Source of the DNA: Oryzias latipes | Taxonomy: Eukaryota; Chordata; Actinopteri; Beloniformes; Adrianichthyidae | Assembly (NCBI RefSeq): GCF_002234675.1 | Contig: NC_019872.2 | Coordinates: 9,564,950 to 9,628,949, forward strand | Length of the DNA stretch: 64,000 nt | Reading direction: 5' to 3' | Shown: in pieces, positions 20,567 through 32,456 of the stretch | How positions within the stretch are numbered: the stretch's first letter is position 1 | Layout of the letters: the number at the start of each line of letters is the position of its first letter | Notes under the pieces: generated by a model | The model's database searches: none | The model's input: only the letters and a program-made list of their open reading frames with translations | What the model was told of the DNA's origin: nothing | Translations under genes and position numbers: made by a program

Positions 20567-22395
20567 AAGATCAGCCTGTCAGATCTACCATTTATTAGCC
20601 AAACGGTTAAAAAAACAGGACTGCTTCCAAAGTATTAATATAAGCGCCACTTTGACAGCCTGGTGGGAATTTCTTAAAGTGTCAAAATCCTCACTTTTGC
20701 TGTGCAAAATGACACCCATCTGGAAAAACAAAAAAATGTTACACTTCCCAGCTTGGCATTTAATTATCGATAGAAGATTCATAACACCCCTGGAACTTCA
20801 AGACAAACATGGATTAAATACCTTCTTGGAATATCAACAACTTAAATCTATAGTTACTAAAAAGTTTACATACAAAGACAATGACCTAGAACTAGCAGAA
20901 CCAGTTACCTCTCTGATTAATTTTTCAATGAACAAAACTCTCTCCAAAATATATAAACTCTTATGCAATCTAGAGAATAATATCTCAATCCCAAAAACAA
21001 AATGGGATGCAGATTTGAGCATCAGCAATGCTCAAAGTTTCTGGTAAGAAATTTGTCTAAACACCTTTAAACTGACAAAAGTCCAAATTTGCAGCTAATC
21101 CAATACAAAACTCTTCAGAGAATGTACTATACTGGACAGAGGATGTTCAAGATGGGTCTCAGTAACTCAGACATATGCAAGCACTGTGATGGTAATCTAC
21201 CTGACAATTACATGCATGCACTGTAGTATTGCACACCTGTCCAGGCTCTCTAGAAGCACATATGTGCCGATCTATCAGTCTGGATTAAGGTTTCAATCAC
21301 GGCTTCACCGTCACTTTGCGTGCCATCAAGATATAAGGAGGATTAGCATCCATCATTCTTACAACTCTTTGTATTGGGAAAAAAAACAATTTTACTCAAC
21401 TGGAAAAATAAGAAAAATTTAATTTAAATCAAAATAGGAATCTGCTATTTGATCAAATCAGCTTGGAAAAAATGGCAGCCCAAAGTTCAAGTAACTTTGA
21501 AAGAATTCAGTCTCTTTGGTCTTCCATAGCTAACCCCATGACTTAGGGGGTGGGGTGCCAGGGCGTCGCTGCTCCTCGTCTGCCCGCTGTGGTTGGGGCT
21601 GGGGGTCTGGGCCCTCCCATGCACGGCGGATGCGGTGGGGACTCCATCGGTCGGGGGGTGAGGTCTGGTACCTTGGTGGGGTGGGTGGTTTCCATGTGGT
21701 TTCCCGGCCTGGAAACCAGGCCGCACTTTAGAAGAACATAAAGACCCACTCGAGCACAGGTGTCATCTCACCTTTGCACAAATAGTTTGACTGATTGAAT
21801 GAAATATTTCATGTGTTGGTCAGAATGCATATGTGCATGTGAAAATCAGCTGTACTGTGTACATGTTGACATGTTTTGTATGTGGGCATTTTTGAAAATG
21901 AAAATGAAATGAAATATATTTACTGTCATTGTACATGTACAATGAAATTACAGTGCAATTGGAGCCCACAGGTAAGTTTGTGGCATTTGGGTGTGAGTGT
22001 GAACAGGCCCCGCCCCTTTTGGATTTACATTACTTATAAACCTGACTGTAATGATTGTAAACATCAAGCAACTTGTTGCCTTATGCTGCTTCACAGTTCT
22101 ACCCCCTCTCCTCTTTTATCACCCTCCTACAACCCCCGGCATCCCTCTCTCTTCTTCCCTTCTTTTCTTTTCTGTCTGGTCCAACAAAAGACTGTTACAG
22201 GTATGAGTAAGATGAATAAAGGTTAGCCTAAACTACAAAAGGGGTTTATTTAAATATACACCTAGTGTGTCAAATGTTTCATAACCCCTATTGTAACAGT
22301 AAAATATGTCCAACACAAGAGGCTTTCTGCTCTGTTGTTGGACAGGACATGTTAAAAAAAAGAAAAATCAATAAAAATCAATAAAAAAAGAAAAA
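20567..22395 (+). mobile_element. Tx1/L1-like LINE, 5'-truncated, with C-terminal coding relic
   Basis: Bases 20567-21047 are open and encode the C-terminal part of a Tx1/L1-clade polyprotein: LTAWWEFLKVSKSSLLLC, MTPIWKNKK, HGLNTFLEYQQLKSIV and ISIPKTKWDADLSISNAQSF. Frames then break. A short GC-rich stretch (21541-21725) and the shared 3' end (21730-22395) follow, ending in an A-rich tail. The element is bounded by a 12-13 bp target duplication, GGGGCCCAATGT (20555-20566) and GGGCCCCAATGT (22397-22408). A small insert of about 70 bp at 21892-21962 is absent from the other two copies. It inserted into duplicated OR flank. Confidence 0.85.
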
Positions 22396-23021
22396 CGGGC
22401 CCCAATGTTTTCAGTTTGAACATCATTTATTCTTTATTTTCTTCAAAAATGGAACCACTTAGTGAAGATGGTGATGAAGGGTCTCAAGCTAACACCGCGA
22501 AAGATGAACCAAGGAAGCATTGTGCACAGGGTCAAAGAGAATTTAGCTGCTTTTAACTGCACACAGATGGAAACAGTTTTCTTTTGAGTTGAAATGAGCC
22601 CCAATGTTTTCAATTTGAACATTGTTTTTCCTTCTTGGGACTTAGTGAAGATTGGGATAAAGGGTCACAAGCCAACATAGGTTTTGTTATACACTTTATT
22701 TTACCTTTAGAGTACACTTTAATTCAAAATGTAAATTTCCTGTAGTAGCAAAGAATTATATAAGTTTATGAAATGGAAAACTTAGTCAATACTGATTTTG
22801 CATCTGATGGAAAATCTGGTCACATTTCTAAAACCTTAAATGCTCAAAGCCATACAACACTGCCTTTAATAACATGTTTCCATTCTGAACCCTAAAACAG
22901 TTTATTCTGGTGTATGATTAGTTATGCAAGGTTAGTGTAATAAAACATTTTACCTTCATCAGTAAAGCCCTTGTATACAGCATTCATTGCACAAACTGAC
23001 ACTTTACATTTGGAAGGAAAC
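22396..23021 (-). repeat. OR 3' flank, duplicated copy 2
   Basis: Bases 22490-23021 are nearly the same as 17220-17706, with a 50-bp extra stretch near 22710. Bases 22396-22490 belong to the additional flank copy cut by the LINE. Confidence 0.8.
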
Positions 23022-23990
23022 TCATTTCGATGCCACCCTTAAGTTCATCTTAGATTGGAGTATTTTTTTCAAAGATGTTCTGATTTCTTGTGTCTGTAGA
23101 ACATAAATGATTGGGTTTAACATGGGAGGAAAGACGGTGGTCAAAGACAGGTTTATGATTCTGTAATTTGGATGAATGTTTGCTCTCATATTATACACAG
23201 TTAACACTGGTATAAAAAAGATTGCCACGGCTGAAAGATGAGCTGTACATGTTTTAAAGGCTTTGATTCTTTCTTTAGCTGTGGAAATTTTAGCCAGAGT
23301 ATGACCAATACAAATATAACTACAGATAATTGTTATAAGAGGAACCCAAGCAAAAAGAGCTATTGACAGATTTCCATGGACTAAATTTGGAGTTTGATCA
23401 TTACATGCTAGTCTGTACATTGGGCCATGGTCACAGTAGAAGCTGTTTATAACCACAGAGTCACAAAAGGAAAGTCTTGTCAATAGACCTAATGCAATTA
23501 AAACGCAAGTGAGAACACAGAGCCAAATAAAGGCAACAATAGAAAGCATGATCTTAGGGGTCACTCTGACTTGATAATGCAGGGGATACAAAATAGCAAT
23601 CAGGCGATCATAGCAGAGAGCAACCAGGTTAAGACTCTGCATTGAAAGGCAGATGTTGCAGAAAAAATAGAAGGTCAGGCATTCACCATAGGAAATATAG
23701 TAATGGTTAAACAAAAATATATCAATAACTTTGGGGACAAGAGCTGTGTTACCCAACAAATCCACAAAGGCAAGGTTAAAAATTGCAACATACTTTCCAG
23801 ACCTCAGGTTATGATCCAGGTAAATCAGAGCCATTACAGTTGTGTTTCCTAGCACTGAAACAAAGAAGACAAAAAAGAGAAAGATATAGTAATAATTCAT
23901 ATTGGGTATTCCGATAAATCCAACTATTTTAAAGTAAGCAGGCCGCACAAAAGTGATGTTTTTTCCTAAGGCAGAATTAAAAAACTCCAT
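23022..23990 (-). CDS. Odorant receptor, intronless, complete (322 aa), duplicate B
   Basis: Twin of the gene at 18675..17707: the first 157 residues are identical, and the only change before residue 209 is F158C. Landmarks are the same: NIT at 11, C104, CYDR at 126-129, loop-2 cysteines and NPIIY at 292-296. Between residues 209 and 258 (TM5, inner loop 3 and TM6) it carries 12 substitutions, such as SIALFAWVPLITIICSY in TM5 and TAKERIKAFKTCTAHLSAVA towards TM6. Three more follow at 276, 283 and 305. An in-frame TAG lies 27 bases upstream of the start codon, so the start at 23990 is secure. The clustered changes suggest gene conversion from another paralog or local selection. Confidence 0.95.
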   Translation of the reverse strand: MEFFNSALGKNITFVRPAYFKIVGFIGIPNMNYYYIFLFFVFFVSVLGNTTVMALIYLDHNLRSGKYVAIFNLAFVDLLGNTALVPKVIDIFLFNHYYISYGECLTFYFFCNICLSMQSLNLVALCYDRLIAILYPLHYQVRVTPKIMLSIVAFIWLCVLTCVLIALGLLTRLSFCDSVVINSFYCDHGPMYRLACNDQTPNLVHGNLSIALFAWVPLITIICSYICIGHTLAKISTAKERIKAFKTCTAHLSAVAIFFIPVLTVYNMRANIHPNYRIINLSLTTVFPPMLNPIIYVLQTQEIRTSLKKILQSKMNLRVASK

Positions 23991-24240
23991 TGTAATAGGA
24001 AAATTGTTTCTTTCCTAAAGACTAGTGAGCAGTCCAGCAGATTTCTGCACTCTAGATCTACCAGTAACTTCCTTCTGTGTTTTATGGTAGACCATAAAGG
24101 TGGGTCCCATTTAAACTCCTTTTCTCCTCCCTCTGTGTTCTGGGCATTTTGATTCCGAATGTAAACTAACTGTCCAGAGTATAGTCTGCTTCAAAGTTTG
24201 AGTACTCTGTTAAACTCTTAACTGTTGAATCTTTCTTTTT
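23991..24240 (-). promoter_or_regulatory. Duplicated OR upstream flank (putative promoter)
   Basis: The 250 bases upstream match 18676-18900 closely, including the GTGAGCAGTCCAGCAGAT and CTGTCCAGAGTATAGTCTGCTTCAAAGTTTGAG segments. The conservation reflects recent duplication rather than proven function. No individual site can be named. Confidence 0.35.
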
Positions 24241-24639
24241 TGACCCATAATTTGTCAAAAGAAAAATATTTTTTTAAATTTCTAATTATTGAGTTTGACA
24301 ACGCAACAATCAGGAGACAAATGAGAATACATCTGCTCTGTCCTCGATCAATCAGTACAGAAAGGTTAGAGAGGTTCATGTCCTTTTAACTAATACTAAT
24401 TCAAATTGAAACTAATGTCCAAAATTGTATTTAACAGTAAAAAGCAAAAGGTTCACAATACACACAAACCAGGGGCCTCTGAGACTCAAAAATCAGACTT
24501 TTTCAGTCAATTTATTCAAGAAATCTCTGTTTAGGACTTTTCTTGCAAATCATTAAGTTCAAAATTCATCACTACACTAAGTTACACACAAGAGTAGCAT
24601 ACATTTAATTTCAATACTATAAAGGGATGGACCTGGTCA
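24241..24639. other. AT-rich intergenic DNA, no gene seen
   Basis: Upstream of OR duplicate B; nothing recognised. Confidence 0.3.
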
Positions 24640-25070
24640 GCAATAATCAGGTAGGTTTTGGCATTGTAACAATACTCGATTGGTACTAAGGGGCCCAAGT
24701 GTCCTAAGAAAACATCCCCCACACCATTACACCACTATCACCAGCCTGAACTGTTGACACAAGGCAGGACGGATCCATGCTTTCATGCTGTTGACGCCAA
24801 ATTTCTGACCCTACCATCCAAATACTGCAGCAGAAATGGAGACTCATCAGGCCAGGTAATGGTTTTCCAATCTTCTATTGTCCAGTTTTGCTGAGTCTGT
24901 GTGAATTGTAGCCTCAGTTTCCTGTTCATAGGAGTGGCACTCTGTGCTCTTCCGCTGCCGTTGCCCATCTGCCTCAAGGTTGGACGTGCTGGTAGAAATT
25001 ATGTTTTTAGAGATGCTGTTCTGCATACCTAGGTCGTGACCTGTGGTTATTTGTTGGGTTTTGGTCACTA
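24640..25070 (-). mobile_element. Tc1-like transposon relic, third family
   Basis: The complement encodes LRLQFTQTQQNWTIEDWKTI followed by TWPDESPFLLQYLDGRVR, which matches the NWT.EDW...WSDESRF segment of Tc1-type DDE transposases, with QMG and a KRKLRL-like stretch upstream. Only the central part survives and frames are broken. No inverted repeats were found. Confidence 0.75.
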
Positions 25071-26021
25071 AGAAAACATGTCCAAATAACTCTTTTAGTG
25101 TTAAGAGTTATAGACCCTTCCTTTAAGCAATCAGAGGTCTTTGGCTGAGTTCATACCAGTGTGTTCTCCTCCAGAAAAATGTATTAAGACATTGAATTAA
25201 ACACATGAACAAAAGCTTTTAAGTACTTTGAAAAAACAGGTTCTCCTCGAGATCGAGTGGTAATATATTTCTTTAACATTTATTTCATATAATCACTTCA
25301 AAACAATACATGATATCAAAATACAAAATAAAATTATTACAATTAATAAATTAAAAGGAGCAGAAAGAAGAAAACGTATATAGCGACATATGCCCTGTCG
25401 CTTCATCGACAAAAGTAAATCAAGGTAAATCAACTAAAAGAAAACCAAATGATCTTTACATAAAGCCCAGCCTAGATTTTGATTAAACATAAGTACATAC
25501 ACATTTACATGCACAAACCTTTTTGTTTGCAATGAAATACAATTGCAAATTGTTTCATGCCAACAATAGCAGATGAGCTTAAGACATGACACATCAGTAG
25601 TAACACAAAGATGCATAGTATGCATTGTTGCACCAATTAAAAAAATTAAACCTCCAAATCCAATTAGTCAGGGTAAAGTAATTTTAAAAAAATCTGCTTG
25701 TTTTAGCTACATTGAGAATTAACTACATGAGTTTGGATAACATAACACTTACATGTTTAAATGATCAATATCAATTACAAGAAAAGCTGTGCCTTCTCAA
25801 AAATGTTTATTTTAAACATTTACAGACTTCTTTAGTATTGATGCTGTCTTCTGTTCCTTAAGTTACAAAGCTTAGAAACCTTTATATAAAATAGTCATAA
25901 CTCATCTATTACTAGACAGCTTTTTAAGATAAATATCTTTAGAATAAATGAATGATACTTGCTTTAAAATAATGTTCAAATATCTACAGCAAAAGATTAG
26001 TTTGACTTTTTATTACACAAA
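25071..26021. other. AT-rich DNA with a possible LINE-derived A-rich segment
   Basis: Bases 25300-25420 (AAATTAAAAGGAGCAGAAAGAAG...CCTGTCGC) resemble a common fish LINE 3' fragment in reverse, at low confidence. The remainder holds nothing I recognise. Confidence 0.3.
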
Positions 26022-26990
26022 CTACTTCCCAATAACCCTTGACTGCTTTCTGATTTTAAACAGTTTTCTGAGTGATGCTCTGATTTCTTGTGTCTGTAGA
26101 ACATAAATGATTGGGTTTAGCATTGGAGGGAAAACAGAGGTCAGAGAGAGGTTTATGATCCTGGCATTTGGATGTATGTTTGCTCTCATTGTGAAAGTGA
26201 TTAAAATTGGTATAAAATAGATTGCAACCAATGAAAGATGAGCTGTACATGTTTTCAAGGCTTTGACCCTTTCATGAGCTGTAGAAATCTTTACCAGAGT
26301 GTGACCAATACAAACATAACTAGACATGATAATTACAAGAGGAACCCACAGAATAATAGCGATCAGCAGATTTCCTATTATTAAACTGGGAGTGTTGTCA
26401 TTGCACGCAAGCTTATAGATTTGGCCATGGTCACAGAAATAACTGTTGATTACAAGTGAATCGCAGAAGGAAAGTCTTGTTAAAAGACCAACAGTAATTA
26501 AAACAGCTGTTATGACAAAGAGCCAAAAAAAGAAAACAATCGAAAGCATGATCTTGTGTGTGACTCTGACTTGATAGTGCAGAGGAAACATGATAGCAAC
26601 CAGGCGATCATAGCAAAGAGCAACTAGGTTAAGAGCCTGCATTGACAGACAGGTAAAGCAGAAAAATAAGAATGTCATACACTCATTGTATGGAACATAG
26701 TAGTGATCAAACAAAAAGATATCGATGACCTTTGGAACAAGAGCTGTGCTCCCCAACAAATCCACAAAGGCAAGGTTAAAAACCGCTACATACTTGGCAG
26801 TCTTCAGATTGTGATCCAGATAAATCAGAGCCATCACAGTTGTGTTTCCCGCCACGGAAACAATATAGACAAATAATAGAAAGATATAGTAATAATCAAC
26901 ATTTGGTATACCAATGAATCCTCTGACAATGAAATATGCAGGTCGCACAAAGGTGATGTTTTTTCCTAAAGCAGAGTTAAAAAGGTCCAT
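26022..26990 (-). CDS. Odorant receptor, intronless, complete (322 aa)
   Basis: A complete seven-transmembrane receptor starting MDLFNSALGKNITFVRPAYF, with NIT near residue 11, KYVAVFNLAFVDLLGSTALVP in TM2, CYDR at the end of TM3, the loop-2 cysteines, KALKTCTAHLS before TM6 and NPIIY in TM7. An in-frame ATG 27 bases upstream (27017) would add nine residues; alignment with the sisters supports 26990. The start MDLF links it to the truncated gene at the left edge, while its TM5-TM6 region is closest to OR duplicate A. It is the last member of the minus-strand array in this window. Odorant receptor function is inferred from the family. Confidence 0.95.
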   Translation of the reverse strand: MDLFNSALGKNITFVRPAYFIVRGFIGIPNVDYYYIFLLFVYIVSVAGNTTVMALIYLDHNLKTAKYVAVFNLAFVDLLGSTALVPKVIDIFLFDHYYVPYNECMTFLFFCFTCLSMQALNLVALCYDRLVAIMFPLHYQVRVTHKIMLSIVFFFWLFVITAVLITVGLLTRLSFCDSLVINSYFCDHGQIYKLACNDNTPSLIIGNLLIAIILWVPLVIIMSSYVCIGHTLVKISTAHERVKALKTCTAHLSLVAIYFIPILITFTMRANIHPNARIINLSLTSVFPPMLNPIIYVLQTQEIRASLRKLFKIRKQSRVIGK

Positions 26991-27569
26991 TATGAGATAG
27001 GAATCAAAAGAAAACAAATCAACATATTGATCTTTTCTGCTAAAAGGTGAAGCAGGCTTTTGCTGCTTCTCACCTGAACTTAGCCCTTTTTATGGACTCA
27101 AGTTAGTCTCAGTCAATCGCTTAAATATAAACCACTTCACATTAGTCCCTTAAGGAAGCGGTGTAGTACCAACCCACCCACCCTGAAAAACGTATTATAA
27201 AGTTTAGAGGCTACTGAATTATCTTTGATTACTTGTCTGTGTTCTGTTTTCTTTGTAGTAATACATTGTTCCTCTTTTTTATTTCATGTTTTTGACCAGA
27301 GATAATTCAATGAGAAAAATCATAAATCTTTTTGTGGTTTGAAGTTTTCAAATTCAAAGCCTTTTCTTTTCTAAGTGTTTATGTGAGTTTTCTCATTTGA
27401 CATGCAAAAGTATTTTAAATATAATACTAAATAGCACATATTATTGGAAAACATTTCTCTGTCTAACATGGAATATGTCTTATTTTGAAAAGAATCAGAA
27501 TAAACAGTAAGGCTATTTATGTCTCTAAAATAATAAAGATAAAGACTAACTGTACAAAAATGAGTTTGG
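26991..27569. other. OR upstream flank, no gene seen
   Basis: AT-rich sequence upstream of the last array OR. Nothing further is recognised. Confidence 0.3.
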
Positions 27570-27570
27570 T

Positions 27571-27822
27571 AAATGGCGTATACTTATATAGCGCCTTTCT
27601 TCCTACAAGGACAAAGCGCTTTACAGTCACAGAACCATTCACCCAGTCACACACACATTCACAAACACATTCACACACTGGTGGCGACTCCGCTGCCAAA
27701 CACAGGCGGTGGGGTTCAGTGTCTTGCCCAAGGACACTTCGACTCATGGGCGTGCAAGGCGGGAATCGAACCTGAAGTCCTACGATCATGGGTCGACCGC
27801 TGCACCACGGCCGCCCAGTTTG
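27571..27822 (+). repeat. Dispersed repeat with AGCGCTTTACAGTCAC core, copy 1
   Basis: The text TATATAGCGCCTTTCTTCC...AAAGCGCTTTACAGTCACAG...CATTCACCCA...GGGGTTCAGTGTCTTGCCCAAGGACACTTCGAC...GGGAATCGAACCTG recurs at 30213-30425 and 61586-61800. It is a well-known type of dispersed teleost repeat, probably a LINE 3' region or SINE-like. It is non-coding. Confidence 0.75.
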
Positions 27823-30212
27823 CACATTCAGAAAATGTTTATAGCTCCCAGATTAAGAACTGAAAACAATTATTTGAAAATGATCAAGCTGTGTTGGTAT
27901 TTCAAAATAAGAGCGAAGGTTACATTTTCAGCCTTTTTTCTTTTTCTTTCTTTTTTCTTTTTTTGCTGTTAAAGTTTCACCATATGTGCCATTGCAAGCA
28001 TGTGAGCAAATTGCAAGATTTGCCCTGCGTTGACATTTCTCACCAACACTTCTCCAACTGTAGTAAATTGTTGAAAAAGAAAAAGAAGCCCCTCCCTGCT
28101 TGACCAGTATGAACGCCATGGGCTAAACATCCGTTCTTGAGTGCCTCTCAAATGTTTGCTGGGAGCGTAGAATCACTATCAAAAAAGTCAGCACAACAGC
28201 ATTAAGTTGATAAAATAACACTTTGTTTTTCTGCTTTGCTAAAATAAAATGCTTTTTTTTGCACCAAAATGTTTTACTAAACCTTGCACTTGAAATTTTG
28301 CCTTTTGAAAGCTATCAAAAGGATCCATAAAGAGGAACTTAATAATCTTTCAGCTGTGCATTGTCCTCACCGTTTGGTGTTTCAAAGCATAAGCAACATC
28401 TCTGTGGGAACTTCAGGCGGAAAATGGACAGTCACAGATGTATTTCTTTTTCTTTTTTTTAAGTTTTAAATAAACATTGGTACAGACTTTTGGATCTTCT
28501 AAATAATTACATCCTACAAATTGTTGTTTTTACTTTAGACTGATAATCTTATCTTTTAAATAAAAGGCCAATACATTATTTTAAGGTTTTGCAAATACAA
28601 TGCAAGACTGTTATTAAGTCTCACCCTGTTTTTGTAGACTTATTCAGAGAGACCAAGATAAATGTGCCTTCATTTACCCTTTTCAACCTAGTGTTAACAG
28701 AAACATACACACAATCTCAGTTAATAGGCTAAAATTTTAAGTAAGCAGTCATGAACAACAAAAACATGGATAGTCTTTTTTACTTTTATTGTAATCTTGC
28801 AGTTTACAGTGATTTAAAAGAAAAAAGCAAAAGAATATCTTCAAAATGTTTTGCCTCGTGTAGGCCAAAGATCATTGAATAGCTGACATGTTGCTGCTGT
28901 GTGGAAGTTTTTCTGTTCCATCAGATTCTGAATTTTTTAAACCTTTGAATTATCTCTCAATTTTTTAAACCTTTCCTTTTTCGAACAGTAAAATATTTTG
29001 CCCTGAAATATTATTTCCTATCTTGAATATTTCAGCGTTTTTTAATTTTGAGACTCAGTATTTTGATGGCTCAGAAATTCGATGTAAATAAAACAAAAAA
29101 CATCCATACTTCTGTAATGATTGTACATCACTCTGTGAAATGAATACAAAGAAAAAGCCTAACACCACCTTACATTTTCACAGAACTTAATCTGAGGCAC
29201 ATTTGGAACTGAGTGCTGATCAGATCTGTTGGTCTATTGCTCAGCCATCCAAAGAAGGACTTAGTGTTCATAAAGTCTTTTTAATACTGCCAAGAAAAGA
29301 AAAAAAACTTTCAGAATGACTTTAACAAAATAAACATCACCCTAATGATTGACACTGATTGCCTAACATGTTGACAAAAGAACACAAAATTTGTGTCAAG
29401 TTCACTGTTAAAAATGCTCATTTGATAAGTATTTATTCTGGTTATTTTTAAAAGATCAAACAGTTTGATCAAAGTGTGGACAAACTTTGGTTCCACAACT
29501 CAACAACAGTGTATTCCCTTGATTGTATCCTGAAAAAGTTAGTCTAATGAGCCTGGTAATTAGCTGTTTGTTGTCAATGTTCTTGGAGGGTGATGACACA
29601 GCCTGAGCGATGAGATAAACACCTCACCCCAACTGCAGGGGAAAGAAAGCCCAGGGAGATAAAGTCATCATGCAAAAAAAAAAAACAAGAAAAGAAACAA
29701 AGTTTTTATTACCTGGATAATTTATCTGGCCATTTACAAGGATAAAAGATAATAATTCAACAGTACTTGATATTACTTTGACATTCTTCAATGAATAATT
29801 TAAACTAATATTAAATTGGTATTCAAACAGTTTTTTTGGCTTAACTGTATTTTTTAATTTATCAACTCTATGTGAGATTGAAAATAAACTATTAAATAAA
29901 CTTTTCTCCCCCCGAACAAATAAAAATAGGAAGTACAATTTAAAATTTGTTTGAGGAATTTTAATAAAATGTAAAAAGAAACAGTACTAGAATGTTTTAC
30001 ATTTCCATGAAACCAACATGCTGGTGTCCAAGATGAAGAATGTCAAGAATGACACTGAAACACACGGGTTTGTATCCTCATTTAGACAAAATCTAAAATT
30101 GAAGCCCCCCATGTCCCGCACAGTTAACATTCAGCATTAATGATTGTATTTGGGGGTTAACCATCAACCACCTGAGCTGTGACTGCTGTTTACTGCCTCC
30201 ACAGAGAAATGG
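27823..30212. other. Gene-poor AT-rich intergenic DNA
   Basis: About 2.4 kb without a recognisable gene. Bases 27990-28150 share the phrase CCCTCCCTGC.TG.CCAGT.TGAAC..CATGGGCTAAACAT with 60095-60140, so they hold a fragment of a dispersed repeat. Open frames here are under 110 codons and uninformative. Confidence 0.4.
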
Positions 30213-30425
30213 TAAAAAAATGGCGTGTACTTGTATAGCGATTTTCCACCTTCCTCAAAGGCCCAAAGCACTTTACAGTCACAGTCCCATTCACCCATGC
30301 ACACATATTCACACAGTGGTGGCTGCTCCGATCTGAGCACTTCCACCAAAGCCAAGGTGGGGTTCAGTGTCTTGCCCAAGGGACAAGGCAGGAATCAAAC
30401 CTGCAATCTATCGATCAGAGGTCAA
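30213..30425 (+). repeat. Dispersed repeat with AGC..TTTACAGTCAC core, copy 2
   Basis: Matches 27571-27822: AATGGCGTGTACTTGTATAGCGATTTTCC, AAAGCACTTTACAGTCACAG, TTCAGTGTCTTGCCCAAGG and GGAATCAAACCTGC. Confidence 0.75.
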
Positions 30426-30536
30426 CGTATTTTACAAATTCAGCTCTGGGTTAAATCTCATGAAACAACCCGAACCTATAAAAACTAGAAAAGAAATGTG
30501 TCATATTGAGCATTTTCTGCTACCTAGGTACAAATG

Positions 30537-30540
<4 letters not shown>

Positions 30541-30590
<50 letters not shown>

Positions 30591-30594
30591 CACA
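30541..30594. repeat. Poly(A) run followed by (CA)n
   Basis: 36 A residues, then about nine CA units. It may be the remnant of a retroposon tail that became a microsatellite. Confidence 0.9.
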
Positions 30595-31629
30595 GTGTAA
30601 TCAGATATAATATATATTTGGTTTGAATTTGATTAATATTTTGCGTGAAGTTGTACTATCACCCGTTTTGGTTTTAGTTTTTTCCCATTTATGCAGTTAT
30701 GGTTTTTTTATGTTTCCCTTAAAATAAATATAAACATAAATTGGATACATGATTTACAAAAGACAAGTGAGTCAGAATTGAATTTGTTAAAATTCCCTAA
30801 ACTTCCCTGAACTAATTTGAATATAATATGAAAAAACATACATTTATTCCATATTATATTCATACATGTCAGTGTGAAGGAATTAAAATGACGCCAAAAC
30901 ATTTCCTAAGAGATTAATAAAACAATTGGGACTTTGAAGCTGTTCTGTTAATCCACAGGGATTAACTAGTTAAATATTGTTGTCAGATAAATGAAACTGT
31001 CTCCCATGGTACGGTGTTTAAATCATCCCATGGTGAAAAATCTGGTCTGGAATTAAATATTTTAGAAGATACTTAAAAGTAACAATTCAAATAAGACTGA
31101 TGCATAAAATATATATTTTGTTTGATTTTTGTGCTGTCTCTGATTTTTCTGTAACATTTCTATTTGAAATTAAATTATTTTAGGAGAAATTAAAAAAGGT
31201 GAATGATTTGAACATGTGGACATTTAGTAAATTGCTCTGAATGCTTGTTTTGTTGAGCTTTTTAAAAGCTTCTTTTATTCTGTAAAAACACAAAAAGGTA
31301 AATGGAAAAAAAAAACTCATCATTTTGTTCAATTTAACACTATAAATTAAAAATATTTCAGTGGATGATGAAAAAGATGTCCTGTTTACCTACCCCTCAA
31401 ACAATTGGTGAGCTGTTCATTTTTATGTACTGAAACAGTACTAATCAAACCCCAACATTTTAAACACAAGTACTGAGTTGTTTTTATTTGAAGGTGAGTT
31501 GTGTGTTTGTCATTCCTTACGCTGCCATATAATGGACAAGTGTTCAGGTGCACCTTTGACTATTTAACTTGAAACGTCTGTCACCTTTGAGGCCTCGTGG
31601 AGACACAAACAAAGTAATACATGTACCAG
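30595..31629. other. AT-rich intergenic DNA, no gene seen
   Basis: No coding frame or named repeat recognised. Confidence 0.3.
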
Positions 31630-31633
31630 TTAA

Positions 31634-31838
31634 CCCTTGTGCTATCTTAGATGACCCCACCCTTACATTGACGTGTTCTCCCTACCATGACAAAGGTGGA
31701 TAAAGGTGGAAAGATTTCATGTAATCCATGGACACCAGTGAAGATCACAAATCATTGAAGAAAAAAGGTTCAGCGCACTGTCTAGTGGGTCTAAATGACC
31801 CCACTCCCAATGTTAAAGTGCCTAGGATAGCACAAGGG
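31634..31838 (-). mobile_element. TTAA-target MITE, copy 2
   Basis: Termini CCCTTGTGCTATCTTAG and CTAGGATAGCACAAGGG, 205 bp, opposite orientation to copies 1, 4 and 5. TTAA is present on the left (31630-31633); the right flank is a variant (ATAT). Confidence 0.9.
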
Positions 31839-32456
31839 ATATAATGCATTAACATCATAAATGTTTGAGCTTCATGTCCAAGGTACCAGTTTGACACCAC
31901 GACAATAAAGCTGACTCCGTTTTCTTTAGTTTATGTGGAGTCATTTTTGAAGTAATACAGTCTTTTGATATTGTTCTACTAAAAGAGGACATGATATAGT
32001 AGAAAAATAAACTCAGCCATTAAGGATGGGATAAGTTGAGATGACTTCCTTTCATAACAAGCAGTTCCATGAAGTCTGAGCTCGACCCTTAGGGAGTCAC
32101 ACCTCAGTGTTACTGTACCTCTGTTTTCTCTTTGGAGACTTTTTCCCTCCTGAAAGCTTTCCTCTTATGACAGTACTCTTATTCTAACTTGTTACCATCT
32201 AGCTAATTGATCCCCAGAGGCTTTGTGCAAACACCCCAAACCTCTCCCCTTTTCAGAGAAGAAAACACAAATATTTACCACCTACATGATGTAGCTTGTT
32301 TTCGTTCAAGTAGGGAATTTCTTCATGCTGTATGGAAGTTTTCCCAAACTTATCAACGAGGGCTGACCCAATAGAAATACACGATTTAACATTTTTACTG
32401 CATTCCTTCCCAGACAGAGAAAAACTAGCTTGAATTATGAAAGAGAAGCATATATT
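31839..32456. other. Intergenic DNA, no gene seen
   Basis: Nothing recognised between the MITE and a Tc1 element. Confidence 0.3.
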
